This document shows positions 1 through 7,929 of a DNA stretch of 51,933 bases, one piece after another. Origin of the DNA: Catellatospora methionotrophica (lineage in GTDB: Bacteria; Actinomycetota; Actinomycetes; Mycobacteriales; Micromonosporaceae); NCBI RefSeq assembly GCF_011297335.1, contig NZ_JAAOTJ010000031.1:1-51933 (forward strand), given 5' to 3'. Each line of letters opens with the position of its first letter. Position 1 is the stretch's first letter. A model generated the notes under the pieces. That model did no database searches and had not been told where the DNA came from. It saw nothing but the letters and a program-made list of their open reading frames with translations. The position numbers were made by a program, and so were the translations under genes.

Positions 1-862
1 TGTAGGCCATCATCCACGACGGGCACGCCAGGGTCACGAACGAACCCTTCGCCATACCGGCGTTCCAGTCAGCCGACCACGGAGCGATCTTCGCCGACAG
101 ACCCTTGTTGATCGCATCGATCGTCAGGTCCCAGGCCTTCTTCACACCGGGGTTCGTCTCCACGACGACCTTGTCGGCGTCGTAGATACCCACCGGCTGC
201 TGGCCCAGAACGGACCGGTACATGATCGTCGGGCCGTCCATCCACGCGGAGCCCTTGATGTTGGCGTTCTTGAACTTCACACCCGTGGCGATGTACTCCT
301 CCCACGTCGGCCACAGCTTCGACACGGCCTCGCGGTCGGTGGGCAGGCCCGCCTTCTCGAAGATGTCACGCCGGTAGCACATCGCCATACCGCCGACGTC
401 GGTGCCGAGACCGACGACCTCACCCTTGGCCGAAGAGCCCTGCTGCCACTTCCACGCCGGCCACTGCGCCTTGATCTCAGCAGCACCGTAGTCGTTCCAG
501 TTGTAGAACTTGCCCGGGTTGGCCGTGAACTGACCCGCCCAGCCCTCCTCGATCGCCTCGATGTCGGCGGCACCGGTGTTGGTCGCCAGATGCGCGGCCA
601 GGTTCTTGTGGTGATCCTCGGCCTTGGTGATCCGCTCCACGATCTCCACATTCGGGTTCGCGGCCATGTACTCCTTGTACAGGTCCTTGTACCCGAACTC
701 ACCGAACGTCGCGATGGTGAGCTTGACCTTCTCACCCGGCTTCGCCGGATCGTCACTGCCACCACACGCGGCGGTGCCCAGCACCAGCGCGGCGGCGAGC
801 AGCGGAGCGGCCACGGCCGCGAGACGGCGCCGTGGGCCGGCGCCGGATAGTGCTGAACGCAT
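1..862 (-). CDS. ABC transporter sugar-binding lipoprotein (partial, C-terminus off the left edge)
   Basis: Extracellular solute-binding protein of the carbohydrate-uptake ABC family; about 287 codons are visible and no stop is reached before the window edge. The ATG at 862-860 has GGAGGAG a few bases upstream. The N-terminus has a basic stretch, a hydrophobic core and a lipobox (GTAACG, Cys about residue 32), so it should be a lipoprotein on the outer face of the membrane. The following sequence (LTIATFGEFGYKDL, then AANPNVEIVERITKAEDHH) is typical of family 1 solute-binding proteins. Permease genes would be expected further left, outside the window. A CebR/CelR-type palindrome lies 74 bp upstream, so it is probably repressed by the LacI protein at 5982-7034. 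The sugar is not shown by sequence; a beta-glucoside or beta-glucan oligosaccharide is inferred from the laminarinase neighbour. Confidence 0.88.
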   Translation of the reverse strand, partial: MRSALSGAGPRRRLAAVAAPLLAAALVLGTAACGGSDDPAKPGEKVKLTIATFGEFGYKDLYKEYMAANPNVEIVERITKAEDHHKNLAAHLATNTGAADIEAIEEGWAGQFTANPGKFYNWNDYGAAEIKAQWPAWKWQQGSSAKGEVVGLGTDVGGMAMCYRRDIFEKAGLPTDREAVSKLWPTWEEYIATGVKFKNANIKGSAWMDGPTIMYRSVLGQQPVGIYDADKVVVETNPGVKKAWDLTIDAINKGLSAKIAPWSADWNAGMAKGSFVTLACPSWMMAY

Positions 863-935
863 CGGAGCTCCTCCAGGAACAGGTATAAGGCACGTGCACG
901 AGCAAGAACCGCTGGTCACTCAGAGTTGATCATCC

Positions 936-949
936 AGAGAGCGCTCCCT
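936..949. promoter_or_regulatory. CebR/CelR-type LacI operator, upstream of the sugar-binding protein
   Basis: The 14-mer AGAGAGCGCTCCCT is centred on AGCGCT. It matches 11 of 14 positions of the palindrome TGGGAGCGCTCCCA known for CebR/CelR repressors of actinobacteria. The same 14 bases occur in reverse orientation at 7059-7072, and a 13/14 copy is at 1296-1309. It lies 74 bp upstream of the minus-strand binding-protein start. Confidence 0.75.
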
Positions 950-1295
950 GGTTATGGCCTCTGAATTTCGTCCCCCGCCGGGCGACTGTCAAGATGCCGT
1001 TGCCGTCTCGTTACAAAGCGCGACCCCCGCGGCAGCGCCGGACAGGCTGCCCGGCCTGCGGACGAGCCCGCTGGGCGGGCCACCGCCGAGTGTCGTGACC
1101 AGGCAGTCGTACCGCGACATCCGTTGCCCGGCATCGATCGTGCCGATTTGGCAGCCGCCCCCGGCCCGGCAGCAGGGTCTCCTAGCTGCCCATCCTGACG
1201 TCACCACCGCGTTTCGGGAACGTTAACGGCGCTTGCCGCGACGGCCTGGACAGTGACCGCCATTGACATCCGGCCGGTCCTGGACGATTCTGCTG

Positions 1296-1309
1296 AGAGA
1301 GCGCTCCCC
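1296..1309. promoter_or_regulatory. CebR/CelR-type LacI operator, upstream of the GH16 gene
   Basis: AGAGAGCGCTCCCC differs at one position from the copy at 936-949. It is 251 bp upstream of the laminarinase ATG and is placed to control that gene. Confidence 0.72.
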
Positions 1310-1559
1310 CACATGTTTGTCCGACTTGACGCCCATTCGGGCAGCAGGTCGTTGCACGCGGCGACCCGCCGTCCTTCGGCGTCGCCATGCCACGGGACCG
1401 GGCATCAGCCCCGACACACCGGTCCCGCCGGCGGGCGGCGTCGCGTGCGTACCGGAAGCGCCGCCGCAGGTCATCGGATCCGCGATCGGCGGGAGCGCCT
1501 CCGGGCCTTCCGCGAGGAGCACGGCCCTCGCGGTCTCGAGCCATCCCACAGGAGATGAC

Positions 1560-3752
1560 ATGAGATCCGTCCCGAACGCGGCAGCCCCGCCGCGCTCCGT
1601 CCCCACCTCCCGCACGCGCTGGTACGCCGTACTGGCCACCTTCGGTGCGGTGCTCGCCTCGTCCTACCTGGCCGTGGTCGCCGGTTCGGCCAACGCGGCC
1701 GACCCGCTGATCTCCCAGGGCAAGACGGTCACCGCCTCGTCGGTCGAGAACGCCGTGTTCCCGGCCACCTCCGCGGTGGACGGCGACAACGGCACGCGCT
1801 GGTCCAGCGCGTCGTCCGACCCGCAGTGGATCCAGGTCGACCTGGGCGGCACCGCCACCATCAGCCAGGTCGTCCTGCGCTGGGAGGCGGCCTACGCCAC
1901 CGGGTTCCAGATCCAGGTCTCGGCCACCGGCACGGGCGGCTGGACCAACATCTACAGCACCACGACCGGCACCGGCGGCGTGCAGACCCTCACCGTCAGC
2001 GGCTCCGGCCGCTACGTACGCATGAACGGCACCGCCCGCGCCACCATCCACGGCTACTCGCTCTACGAGTTCCAGGTGTACGGCGTCATCGGCGGCGGCA
2101 CCGGCTGCTCGGGCAACGCCGCTCTGGGCCGCCCGGCCAGCGCCTCGTCGCAGGAGGGCGCGTTCGCCGCGGCCAACGCCGTCGACGGCAGCGCCGGCAC
2201 CCGCTGGTCGAGCGCGTTCAGCGACCCGCAGTGGCTCCAGGTCGACCTGGGCAGCACGCAGAACATCTGCGGGGTGACCCTGACCTGGGAGGGCGCGTAC
2301 GCGCGGGCCTTCCAGATCCAGGTCTCGAACGCGGCCACCGGGCCGTGGACGAACATCTACGCCACCACCACCGGCACCGGCGGCACGCAGACGCTGACCG
2401 TCTCCGGCTCGGGCCGCTACGTGCGCATGAACGGCACCGCGCGGGCCACCGCGTGGGGCTACTCGCTCTGGGAGTTCGCGGTGCGCACCGGTGGCACGCC
2501 GAGCAACCCGCCGTCGTCGCCGCCCCCGGCCTCGCCGTCGGCGTCGCCGTCCACCTCGCCGTCGCCCAACCCGGGCGGGGAGGTGCTGCTGTCGTACAAC
2601 AAGCCTGGTTTCGCCTCGACCTCGCAGGACGACGGCGCGTGCTGGCAGTGCTTCCCGCTGCGGGCGTTCGACCTGGACCCGGCCTCGCGCTGGGCCACCT
2701 CGGCCTGGACCGACCCGGGCTGGATCTACGTCGACCTGGGCGCGACCGCGCAGATCAAGCGGGTCGTACTGCAGTGGGACCCGGCGTACGCCACCTCCTA
2801 CCAGCTGCAGACCTCGGCTGACGCGGTGAACTGGACACCCATCTACACCACCACCACGAGCACCGGGTTCAAGCAGAACATCACCGTCAACGGCACCGGC
2901 CGCTACGTGCGCATGTACGGCACGGCCCGGTCCAACGGCTACGGCTACTCGCTCTGGGAGTTCCAGGTCTACGGCACCGGCGGCGCCCCGACCACGCCCC
3001 CGGCGCAACCGGCCAACCCGACGTTCCCGGCCACCAACCTGGTCTTCTCGGACGAGTTCAACGGGGCGGCGGGCAGCAAGCCGGACGGGTCCAAGTGGAC
3101 CATCGACACCGGCACCGGCCAGAACGCCGAGCTGCAGTACTACACGAACAACAACAACGCGAACATGAACGGCGCGGGCCAGCTGGTGATGGAGGCCCGT
3201 CGCGAGGCCGCGGGCGGGATGCAGTACACCTCGCACCGGATGAACACCGGCGGCAAGTTCACGTTCCAGTACGGCCGGGTCGAGGCCCGGGTGAAGGTGC
3301 CCAAGGGCAACGGCTTCTGGCCGGCCTTCTGGATGATGGGCGCCGACTTCCTGCCGCCCACCAGCCGCCCGTGGCCGTACAACGGCGAGATCGACATCAT
3401 GGAGATCCTCGGCCGGGACACCACCCGCAGCTACACCACGCTGCACGCGCCCGCCTACAACGGCGGCGCGGGCTACGGCCTCGAGAAGGTGTGGGGCATC
3501 GACCTGTCGGCCGATTACCACGTCTACGCGGCGCAGTGGGACAGCAACGGGATCCGCTTCTTCGTCGACAGCACGGAGGTGTTCTACGCGAGCAAGGCGA
3601 CCGTGGAGGCGACCCGCGGACCGTGGGTCTACGACCACCCGCACTACATGATCCTGAACCTCGCCGTGGGCGGTGACTGGCCCGGCTCGCCCGACGCCAG
3701 CACGCCGTTCCCGGCTCAGATGCTGGTCGACTACGTCCGCGTCTACAAGTAG
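1560..3752 (+). CDS. Secreted GH16 endo-beta-1,3-glucanase (laminarinase type) with three discoidin/F5-8C modules
   Basis: 730 residues, predicted to be exported. The ATG at 1560 has AGGAG five bases upstream and starts the signal peptide (basic start, hydrophobic core, cleavage after about residue 46 at SANAA). Three homologous discoidin/F5-8 type C (CBM32-like) modules follow at about 48-170, 182-308 and 341-473, sharing motifs such as AVDG..TRWSS, VDLG and GRYVRM. The second and third are separated by a Pro/Ser linker. The GH16 catalytic domain spans about 493-730 with EIDIME: E610 (nucleophile), D612 and E615 (acid/base). The extra residue in the ExDxxE motif is the beta-bulge form typical of laminarinases, so internal cleavage of beta-1,3- or mixed-linked glucan is the best call; the exact linkage is inferred. 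A hairpin terminator follows the stop. Confidence 0.93.
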   Translation: MRSVPNAAAPPRSVPTSRTRWYAVLATFGAVLASSYLAVVAGSANAADPLISQGKTVTASSVENAVFPATSAVDGDNGTRWSSASSDPQWIQVDLGGTATISQVVLRWEAAYATGFQIQVSATGTGGWTNIYSTTTGTGGVQTLTVSGSGRYVRMNGTARATIHGYSLYEFQVYGVIGGGTGCSGNAALGRPASASSQEGAFAAANAVDGSAGTRWSSAFSDPQWLQVDLGSTQNICGVTLTWEGAYARAFQIQVSNAATGPWTNIYATTTGTGGTQTLTVSGSGRYVRMNGTARATAWGYSLWEFAVRTGGTPSNPPSSPPPASPSASPSTSPSPNPGGEVLLSYNKPGFASTSQDDGACWQCFPLRAFDLDPASRWATSAWTDPGWIYVDLGATAQIKRVVLQWDPAYATSYQLQTSADAVNWTPIYTTTTSTGFKQNITVNGTGRYVRMYGTARSNGYGYSLWEFQVYGTGGAPTTPPAQPANPTFPATNLVFSDEFNGAAGSKPDGSKWTIDTGTGQNAELQYYTNNNNANMNGAGQLVMEARREAAGGMQYTSHRMNTGGKFTFQYGRVEARVKVPKGNGFWPAFWMMGADFLPPTSRPWPYNGEIDIMEILGRDTTRSYTTLHAPAYNGGAGYGLEKVWGIDLSADYHVYAAQWDSNGIRFFVDSTEVFYASKATVEATRGPWVYDHPHYMILNLAVGGDWPGSPDASTPFPAQMLVDYVRVYK

Positions 3753-3761
3753 CAGACCGCC

Positions 3762-3797
3762 GGCAGGGGGCCCCGCAGCCCCGCAGGGCCCCCTGCC
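3762..3797 (+). terminator. Hairpin terminator after the GH16 gene
   Basis: Perfect 12-bp inverted repeat (3762-3773 with 3786-3797) and a 12-nt loop, starting 10 bp after the GH16 stop. GC-rich with no T-run, as is common in actinobacteria. Confidence 0.7.
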
Positions 3798-3840
3798 CCC
3801 AACGGAAACCCGTCCGTCCCATTCCCGTAGGGAGCTCACC

Positions 3841-5133
3841 ATGAATCGTCTCGCACCGATTCCTGGCCGCCGGCGGCTACGTGCCGCTGGGCTAATCGCC
3901 ACCGTCACGGCCGTCCTCGCAACTTACCTGGTGACCACCAGTGTTGGTGCGGCCGCGGCCGAGATCTCGCTCTCACAGGGCAAGCCGGTCACGGTCTCCT
4001 CGACCGAGAACGGCGGCACCCCCGGCTCGGCGGCCGTCGACGGCAACGCCGGCACCCGCTGGTCCAGCGCATTCTCCGACCCGCAATGGATCCGCATCGA
4101 TCTCGGCAGCAGCCAGGCGATCACCCGGATCTTCCTGGACTGGGAGGGCGCGTACGCGCGCAACTTCCAGCTGCAGAGCTCGGCCGACGGCAACAACTGG
4201 AGCACGTTCCACACGACGACCAACCACAACGGGGCGGACCAGTCCCTCACCGTCAACGTGACGACCCGCTACGTCCGCCTGTACGCGACCGCCCGTGCCA
4301 CCCAGTACGGCGTCTCGCTGTGGGAGTTCGGCGTGTTCGGGCAGTCCAGCGGCGGCGGTGGCGGCGGTGGCGGCCCCATCGTCCGGGTGTCGGAGTTCCT
4401 GGCCGACTGCCCGTTCACGCACCGGCTGCCCGACGACCCGATCGTCTTCCCGGGTCTGCCCGGCGGGTCGCACATGCACGACTTCATGGGCAACACGTCC
4501 ACCAACGCGTTCTCGACGTACACGAGCCTGGCCAACGCGGGCACGAACTGCAACCCGATCGAGGACCTGTCGTCGTACTGGGTGCCCACCATGTACGTCG
4601 ACAACGTGGCGGTCGCCCCGACCGGCACGACCTTCTACTACCTGGGTGAGGGCGTGCGCGACGACATCATCGCGCAGATCCAGTCCCTGCCCGTCGGCCT
4701 GCGCATCGTGGCCGGCAACGCCCAGGCCACCAGCGGCGACCAGTCCATCGCGCGCTGGTCCTGCCTGCACCACAACGAGATCCCACCGGGCAAGGACTTC
4801 GTCAACTGCCCCGCGGGCTCGATGCTGGAGTCGTACCTCGACTTCCCGCAGTGCTGGGACGGTGTCAACCTCGACTCCGCAAACCACAAGTCCCACATGG
4901 CGTACCCCGTCGCCGGGGCCTGCCCGTCCAGCCACCCCGTCCCGGTGCCGAAGCTCCGCCAGGTGCTCCGTTACCCCGTCTCCGGCGATCCCGCCCGGAT
5001 CCGCCTGTCCTCGGGGCGCGGCTACACCATGCACGGCGACTTCTTCAACGCCTGGCCCGCCGCGGAGATGGACCGCCGGGTCCGCGACTGCATCCGCCCC
5101 ATCATCAAGTGCGGCGCCAACGGTCGTCCCTGA
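3841..5133 (+). CDS. Secreted discoidin-DUF1996 protein
   Basis: 430 residues. The ATG at 3841 follows AGGGAGCTCACC and begins a signal peptide (about 1-39, ending GAAAA). One discoidin/F5-8C module (about 41-165) closely resembles those of the preceding laminarinase. A run of eight glycines near residue 175 joins it to a DUF1996 domain (about 183-425) with the family signatures CPFTHRLPDDPIVFPG, SHMHDFMGN and YLDFPQCWDG. DUF1996 is best known from secreted fungal proteins and has no established activity. Conserved His/Asp residues could bind a metal or form an active site (inference). The shared module and adjacency suggest a role on the same glucan or cell-wall target as the GH16 enzyme. 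Confidence 0.9.
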   Translation: MNRLAPIPGRRRLRAAGLIATVTAVLATYLVTTSVGAAAAEISLSQGKPVTVSSTENGGTPGSAAVDGNAGTRWSSAFSDPQWIRIDLGSSQAITRIFLDWEGAYARNFQLQSSADGNNWSTFHTTTNHNGADQSLTVNVTTRYVRLYATARATQYGVSLWEFGVFGQSSGGGGGGGGPIVRVSEFLADCPFTHRLPDDPIVFPGLPGGSHMHDFMGNTSTNAFSTYTSLANAGTNCNPIEDLSSYWVPTMYVDNVAVAPTGTTFYYLGEGVRDDIIAQIQSLPVGLRIVAGNAQATSGDQSIARWSCLHHNEIPPGKDFVNCPAGSMLESYLDFPQCWDGVNLDSANHKSHMAYPVAGACPSSHPVPVPKLRQVLRYPVSGDPARIRLSSGRGYTMHGDFFNAWPAAEMDRRVRDCIRPIIKCGANGRP

Positions 5134-5154
5134 CCTGACCCGCACCTGAGACGA

Positions 5155-5194
5155 CACCGGCCGGGGCGGAACCCCTCTCCCGCCCCGGCCGGTG
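5155..5194 (+). terminator. Strong hairpin terminator after the DUF1996 gene
   Basis: 15-bp perfect stem (5155-5169 with 5180-5194) around a 10-nt loop, 22 bp after the DUF1996 stop. It separates that gene from the DUF305 lipoprotein gene. Confidence 0.8.
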
Positions 5195-5287
5195 CCACCC
5201 CCTCCCCCAAGTGCGACGATCTCGCGCGGACGTCGGGGGAACGACGACAGTTCCACAAGATCGCCGCTGGCAGCCGGGAGGTCCGCG

Positions 5288-5842
5288 ATGAGATCGATGG
5301 TGTACGCGTGCGCGCTGGTGCTCCTGCTCGCGGGCTGTGGCAGCACCGCACCGGCTCCGGTCGTGGCGGTCAGCCCGCCCGCGGTCGCCGAGGCGGGCGC
5401 GATCAGCACCGACGTCGCCTGGACGCAGCTGATGATCGCGCTCGATCAGCGCATGCTGGCAGCCCTGGAACTGGCTCCGCAGCGTACGGCGAACCAGGCC
5501 CTGGAGACGTTCGCGGCGGACGTGGCCCGGCGGCACGAGGCCGAGGTGGTCCGGTTGCGCGAGCTGTTGCAGGCGACCGGCGCACCGGAGACCAACCCGC
5601 ACGAGGGCCACGACATGCCCGGCATGATCACCAAGGAGAACCTGGACCTGCTGGCCGGCAAGTCCGGCGCGGCGTTCGACACGATGCTGGCCGACAGCCT
5701 GCGCGCCCACTTCGAGCAGTGCCGCATGCTGGCGGGCTCGGAGCAGTCCGCCGGGGCCGACCCGTCCGTCAAGGCACTGGCCGCCTCCGTCGAGACCACC
5801 CGCCAGGCCGACCTGGACCGCCTGTCGACCCTGGTCCCGTGA
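5288..5842 (+). CDS. DUF305 domain lipoprotein
   Basis: 184 residues. The ATG at 5288 has GGGAGG six bases upstream. A short hydrophobic start ends in a lipobox (LLLAGC, Cys at about 17), so the mature protein should be anchored outside the membrane. The rest is a helical DUF305 domain (ferritin-like bundle fold) with WTQLMIALDQRM near the start and the HEGHDMPGM segment rich in His and Met. DUF305 proteins often occur with copper or other metal functions, but their activity is not established. A strong terminator lies upstream, so this gene is probably transcribed separately from the glucanase genes. Convergent with the LacI gene. Confidence 0.8.
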   Translation: MRSMVYACALVLLLAGCGSTAPAPVVAVSPPAVAEAGAISTDVAWTQLMIALDQRMLAALELAPQRTANQALETFAADVARRHEAEVVRLRELLQATGAPETNPHEGHDMPGMITKENLDLLAGKSGAAFDTMLADSLRAHFEQCRMLAGSEQSAGADPSVKALAASVETTRQADLDRLSTLVP

Positions 5843-5878
5843 CCGCCGCCGGGTCCGCCGCCGGGTCCGCCGCCGGGT
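5843..5878 (+). repeat. Three tandem copies of a 12-bp unit
   Basis: CCGCCGCCGGGT occurs three times in succession directly after the DUF305 stop, in the gap between convergent genes. Probably a low-complexity GC-rich repeat with no clear function. Confidence 0.7.
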
Positions 5879-5981
5879 CCGGCCGACGGTTCATGATCGC
5901 CGCTTCAGGTCAAGATCTGCGGTCTGACGCCAGATCATGACCCGAAACAGCGATCTCCCCTTCCACAGCGCCCCCCACGGA

Positions 5982-7034
5982 TCAGGCGGACTCCCGCTTG
6001 ATGAGCCGGGGGTGGAAGATGACGGAGCGGGGTTTGGGGTCGGCCTTGCCGATGCGGGACAGCAGCAGGCGCGCCATCTCGGCCGCCATCTCCTCCAGCG
6101 GCTGGTGGATGGTGGTCAGCTGGGGGCGGCACTGCAACGCGGCGATGCTGTTGTCGAAGCCGACCACCGCCACCTCGTCCGGCACCCGGCGGCCCAGGTC
6201 GCGCAGCGCCTGCAGGGCACCCTCGGCCATCAGGTCGTTGGCGACGAACAGCCCGTCGATCTCCGGGTGCGCGGCGAACAGCTCACGCGCGGCCTGCTCC
6301 CCGCTGGCGCGGGTGAAGTTGCCGGCCGCCGACGGCACGTACGCGTGCCCGTGCACGGCCAGCGCGGCCCGGAACCCGGCGAGGCGGTCCTGGCTCGACG
6401 GCATGTCCAGCGGGCCCGAGATGGTGGCCAGGTGGTGGCGGCCGATCGCGAGCAGGTGCTCGGCGGCGAGCTTCGCGCCGACCTGCTGCTCGACGTCGAC
6501 GTAGCTCATCGGCAGCGGCTTGCCGGGCCGGGCCGACAGCACGGCGGGGATGCCCAGGTCGCACAGCTGCTGCGGGAGCGGATCCTCGTCGCTGCTGGAG
6601 ATGAGCAGGACCCCGTCGACGTGCCCCTGGCGCAGGTAGCGCAGCACGTGGTGGTGGGCCGGGGACTCCGCGGGCATGATCACCAGGTGGATGCCCTCGG
6701 GCCGCAGCACCTCCAGCGCCCCGGCGGTGATCCGCCCCAGGAACGGGTCGGTGAATATCCGGTTCAGGAACGGCTCGCTCTGCTCGGTGCGGTCGTCCGG
6801 TTCGGACACCACCAGCGCGACCGAGTCGGTGCGCCGGGTGACCAGGGAACGCGCGGCGAGATTGGGCACATAGCCGGTGGCGTCGATCGCCCGCTGAACC
6901 AGTTCACGCAGATCGGGGTCGACGGTGGACACGCCATTGATCACGCGGGAGACCGTGGAGCGCGACACCCCCGCCCATTCGGCGACCTCTTCCAGCGTCG
7001 GGGAGCGCTGGCCGTCAGGTCGACTAATCGTCAT
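5982..7034 (-). CDS. LacI-family transcriptional regulator (CebR/CelR-like)
   Basis: 350 residues. N-terminal LacI helix-turn-helix (TLEEVAEWAGVSRSTVSRVI, then a hinge with GYVPNLAARSL), followed by a periplasmic-binding-protein-like effector domain (DSVALVV to the C-terminus). The ATG at 7034 is preferred over an in-frame ATG 42 bp further upstream, because the upstream stretch contains the operator (7059-7072) and a -10-like TATAAA exactly 7 nt before 7034, which fits a leaderless transcript. The operator location implies autoregulation. Identical or near-identical sites upstream of the binding protein and laminarinase genes define a likely local regulon induced by a beta-gluco-oligosaccharide; the effector is inferred only. 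Confidence 0.92.
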   Translation of the reverse strand: MTISRPDGQRSPTLEEVAEWAGVSRSTVSRVINGVSTVDPDLRELVQRAIDATGYVPNLAARSLVTRRTDSVALVVSEPDDRTEQSEPFLNRIFTDPFLGRITAGALEVLRPEGIHLVIMPAESPAHHHVLRYLRQGHVDGVLLISSSDEDPLPQQLCDLGIPAVLSARPGKPLPMSYVDVEQQVGAKLAAEHLLAIGRHHLATISGPLDMPSSQDRLAGFRAALAVHGHAYVPSAAGNFTRASGEQAARELFAAHPEIDGLFVANDLMAEGALQALRDLGRRVPDEVAVVGFDNSIAALQCRPQLTTIHQPLEEMAAEMARLLLSRIGKADPKPRSVIFHPRLIKRESA

Positions 7035-7041
7035 GCTGTCA

Positions 7042-7047
7042 TTTATA
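7042..7047 (-). promoter_or_regulatory. -10-like element of the LacI-family gene
   Basis: TATAAA on the minus strand, 7 nt before the ATG at 7034. Fits a leaderless actinobacterial promoter; no SD sequence is visible. Confidence 0.55.
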
Positions 7048-7058
7048 GCAGGTATTCC

Positions 7059-7072
7059 AGGGAGCGCTCTCT
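7059..7072. promoter_or_regulatory. CebR/CelR-type LacI operator, upstream of the LacI gene
   Basis: AGGGAGCGCTCTCT is the exact reverse complement of the site at 936-949. It lies 25-38 bp upstream of the regulator ATG, over the expected -35 region, and suggests autoregulation. Confidence 0.75.
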
Positions 7073-7172
7073 CCAAGGTCGTTTATAAATTCTTCGCAGG
7101 TCAGCGTCGAAATACAAGGCATGCGCATTGGGCTGGACTGAACCGGTTGACCTAGATCACGACAAGGCGTTC

Positions 7173-7214
7173 GGCGGCAGGCCTTTCGCCGTTGTCGCGG
7201 CGAAACGCGCCGCC
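7173..7214. other. Two-part inverted repeat between lacI and the DUF2199 gene
   Basis: Outer arms GGCGGC/GCCGCC (7173-7178, 7209-7214) and inner arms TTTCGCC/GGCGAAA (7184-7190, 7199-7205) can form a stem with an internal loop. It lies in the divergent spacer about 50 bp before the DUF2199 start. Function unknown. Confidence 0.4.
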
Positions 7215-7265
7215 GATCGGGCTTCGGTCGATGCCGCGCGGCGCGCCACCGCCTAGAGTCGCCGC

Positions 7266-7769
7266 ATGCGCGACATCACGGGCCACACCTGCCCATCGTG
7301 CGGGGGGCGACACGACGACCCGCCGCTGGCCTACCGCACCGCGGCCCCCGCGCACTGGACGGACGCACTGGCCGAGGACCCGAACAGTGAACTCACCCCG
7401 GATCTGTGCGTCATCGGGGGACGGCACTTCTTCGTGCAGGGCAATCTGGAGATCCCGATCCTCGGCAGCGCCGACGTGTTCACCTGGGGCGTATGGGTGT
7501 CGCTGAGCCCCGCCAGCTTCGCCCGCACCACCGACCTGTGGGACGAACCCGGCCGCGAGTCCGAGCCGCCATACTTCGGCTGGCTGTCAACCGAACTGCC
7601 CGGCTACCCCGTCACCACCCTGAACCTGAAGACGAACGTGCACACCCGCCCCGTCGGCCACAAGCCGCTCGTCGAGGTCGAGCCCACCGACCACCCCCTG
7701 GCCGTCGACCAGCGCACCGGCATCCCCCTGACCCACGCCCACCACCTCGCCGACCTGATCCGCCACTGA
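7266..7769 (+). CDS. DUF2199 domain-containing protein
   Basis: 167 residues, no signal peptide or membrane segment. A Cys pair in HTCPSCGGRH at the N-terminus may bind zinc. The body matches the DUF2199 pattern (DLCVIGGRHFFVQGNLEIPI, then FTWGVWVSLS). No reaction is known for this family. A TAGAGT element lies 6 nt before the ATG with no SD, suggesting a leaderless transcript. It stands alone between the divergent LacI gene and the large signalling gene downstream. Confidence 0.82.
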   Translation: MRDITGHTCPSCGGRHDDPPLAYRTAAPAHWTDALAEDPNSELTPDLCVIGGRHFFVQGNLEIPILGSADVFTWGVWVSLSPASFARTTDLWDEPGRESEPPYFGWLSTELPGYPVTTLNLKTNVHTRPVGHKPLVEVEPTDHPLAVDQRTGIPLTHAHHLADLIRH

Positions 7770-7929
7770 CCCCGGGTCGGGGGCGCAGGACGGGACCGGG
7801 GGACGGCCGAGGTGTGTCGGCGGGACGCGCGGTCCGGGCAAAGGTTCTATTCTGGTTGTCGAGGGCAATTCGGGTTTGTCGGTCATTTATCGGCGAGGCT
7901 GGGGCGTTTGACGGATTCCGGGGCGGACG

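Larger units (their letters stand above)
863..1559. other. Divergent intergenic region between the binding protein and the GH16 gene
   Basis: About 700 bp without a credible gene. It holds two LacI-type operators (936-949 and 1296-1309) and the divergent promoters for the binding protein (minus) and the GH16 gene (plus). The last 250 bp would form a long 5' leader of the GH16 transcript; no riboswitch-like structure is recognised in it. An open frame continues upstream of the GH16 start, but it lacks a signal sequence and SD, and it spans the operator. Confidence 0.6.

Noticed and set aside
2493..2580. Pro/Ser-rich repetitive stretch as a possible simple-repeat DNA element
   Set aside because: It is the in-frame linker between discoidin modules 2 and 3 of the GH16 enzyme, a normal flexible linker.
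1182..3908. 908-codon minus-strand frame across the GH16 gene
   Set aside because: Repeat-like shadow of the discoidin modules; the plus strand has a signal peptide, modules and GH16 active site.
5891..5940. TCATGATC/GATCATGA inverted repeat in the DUF305-lacI gap as a terminator
   Set aside because: Only 8-bp AT-containing arms with a 34-nt loop; too weak to call although the convergent position would suit a terminator.
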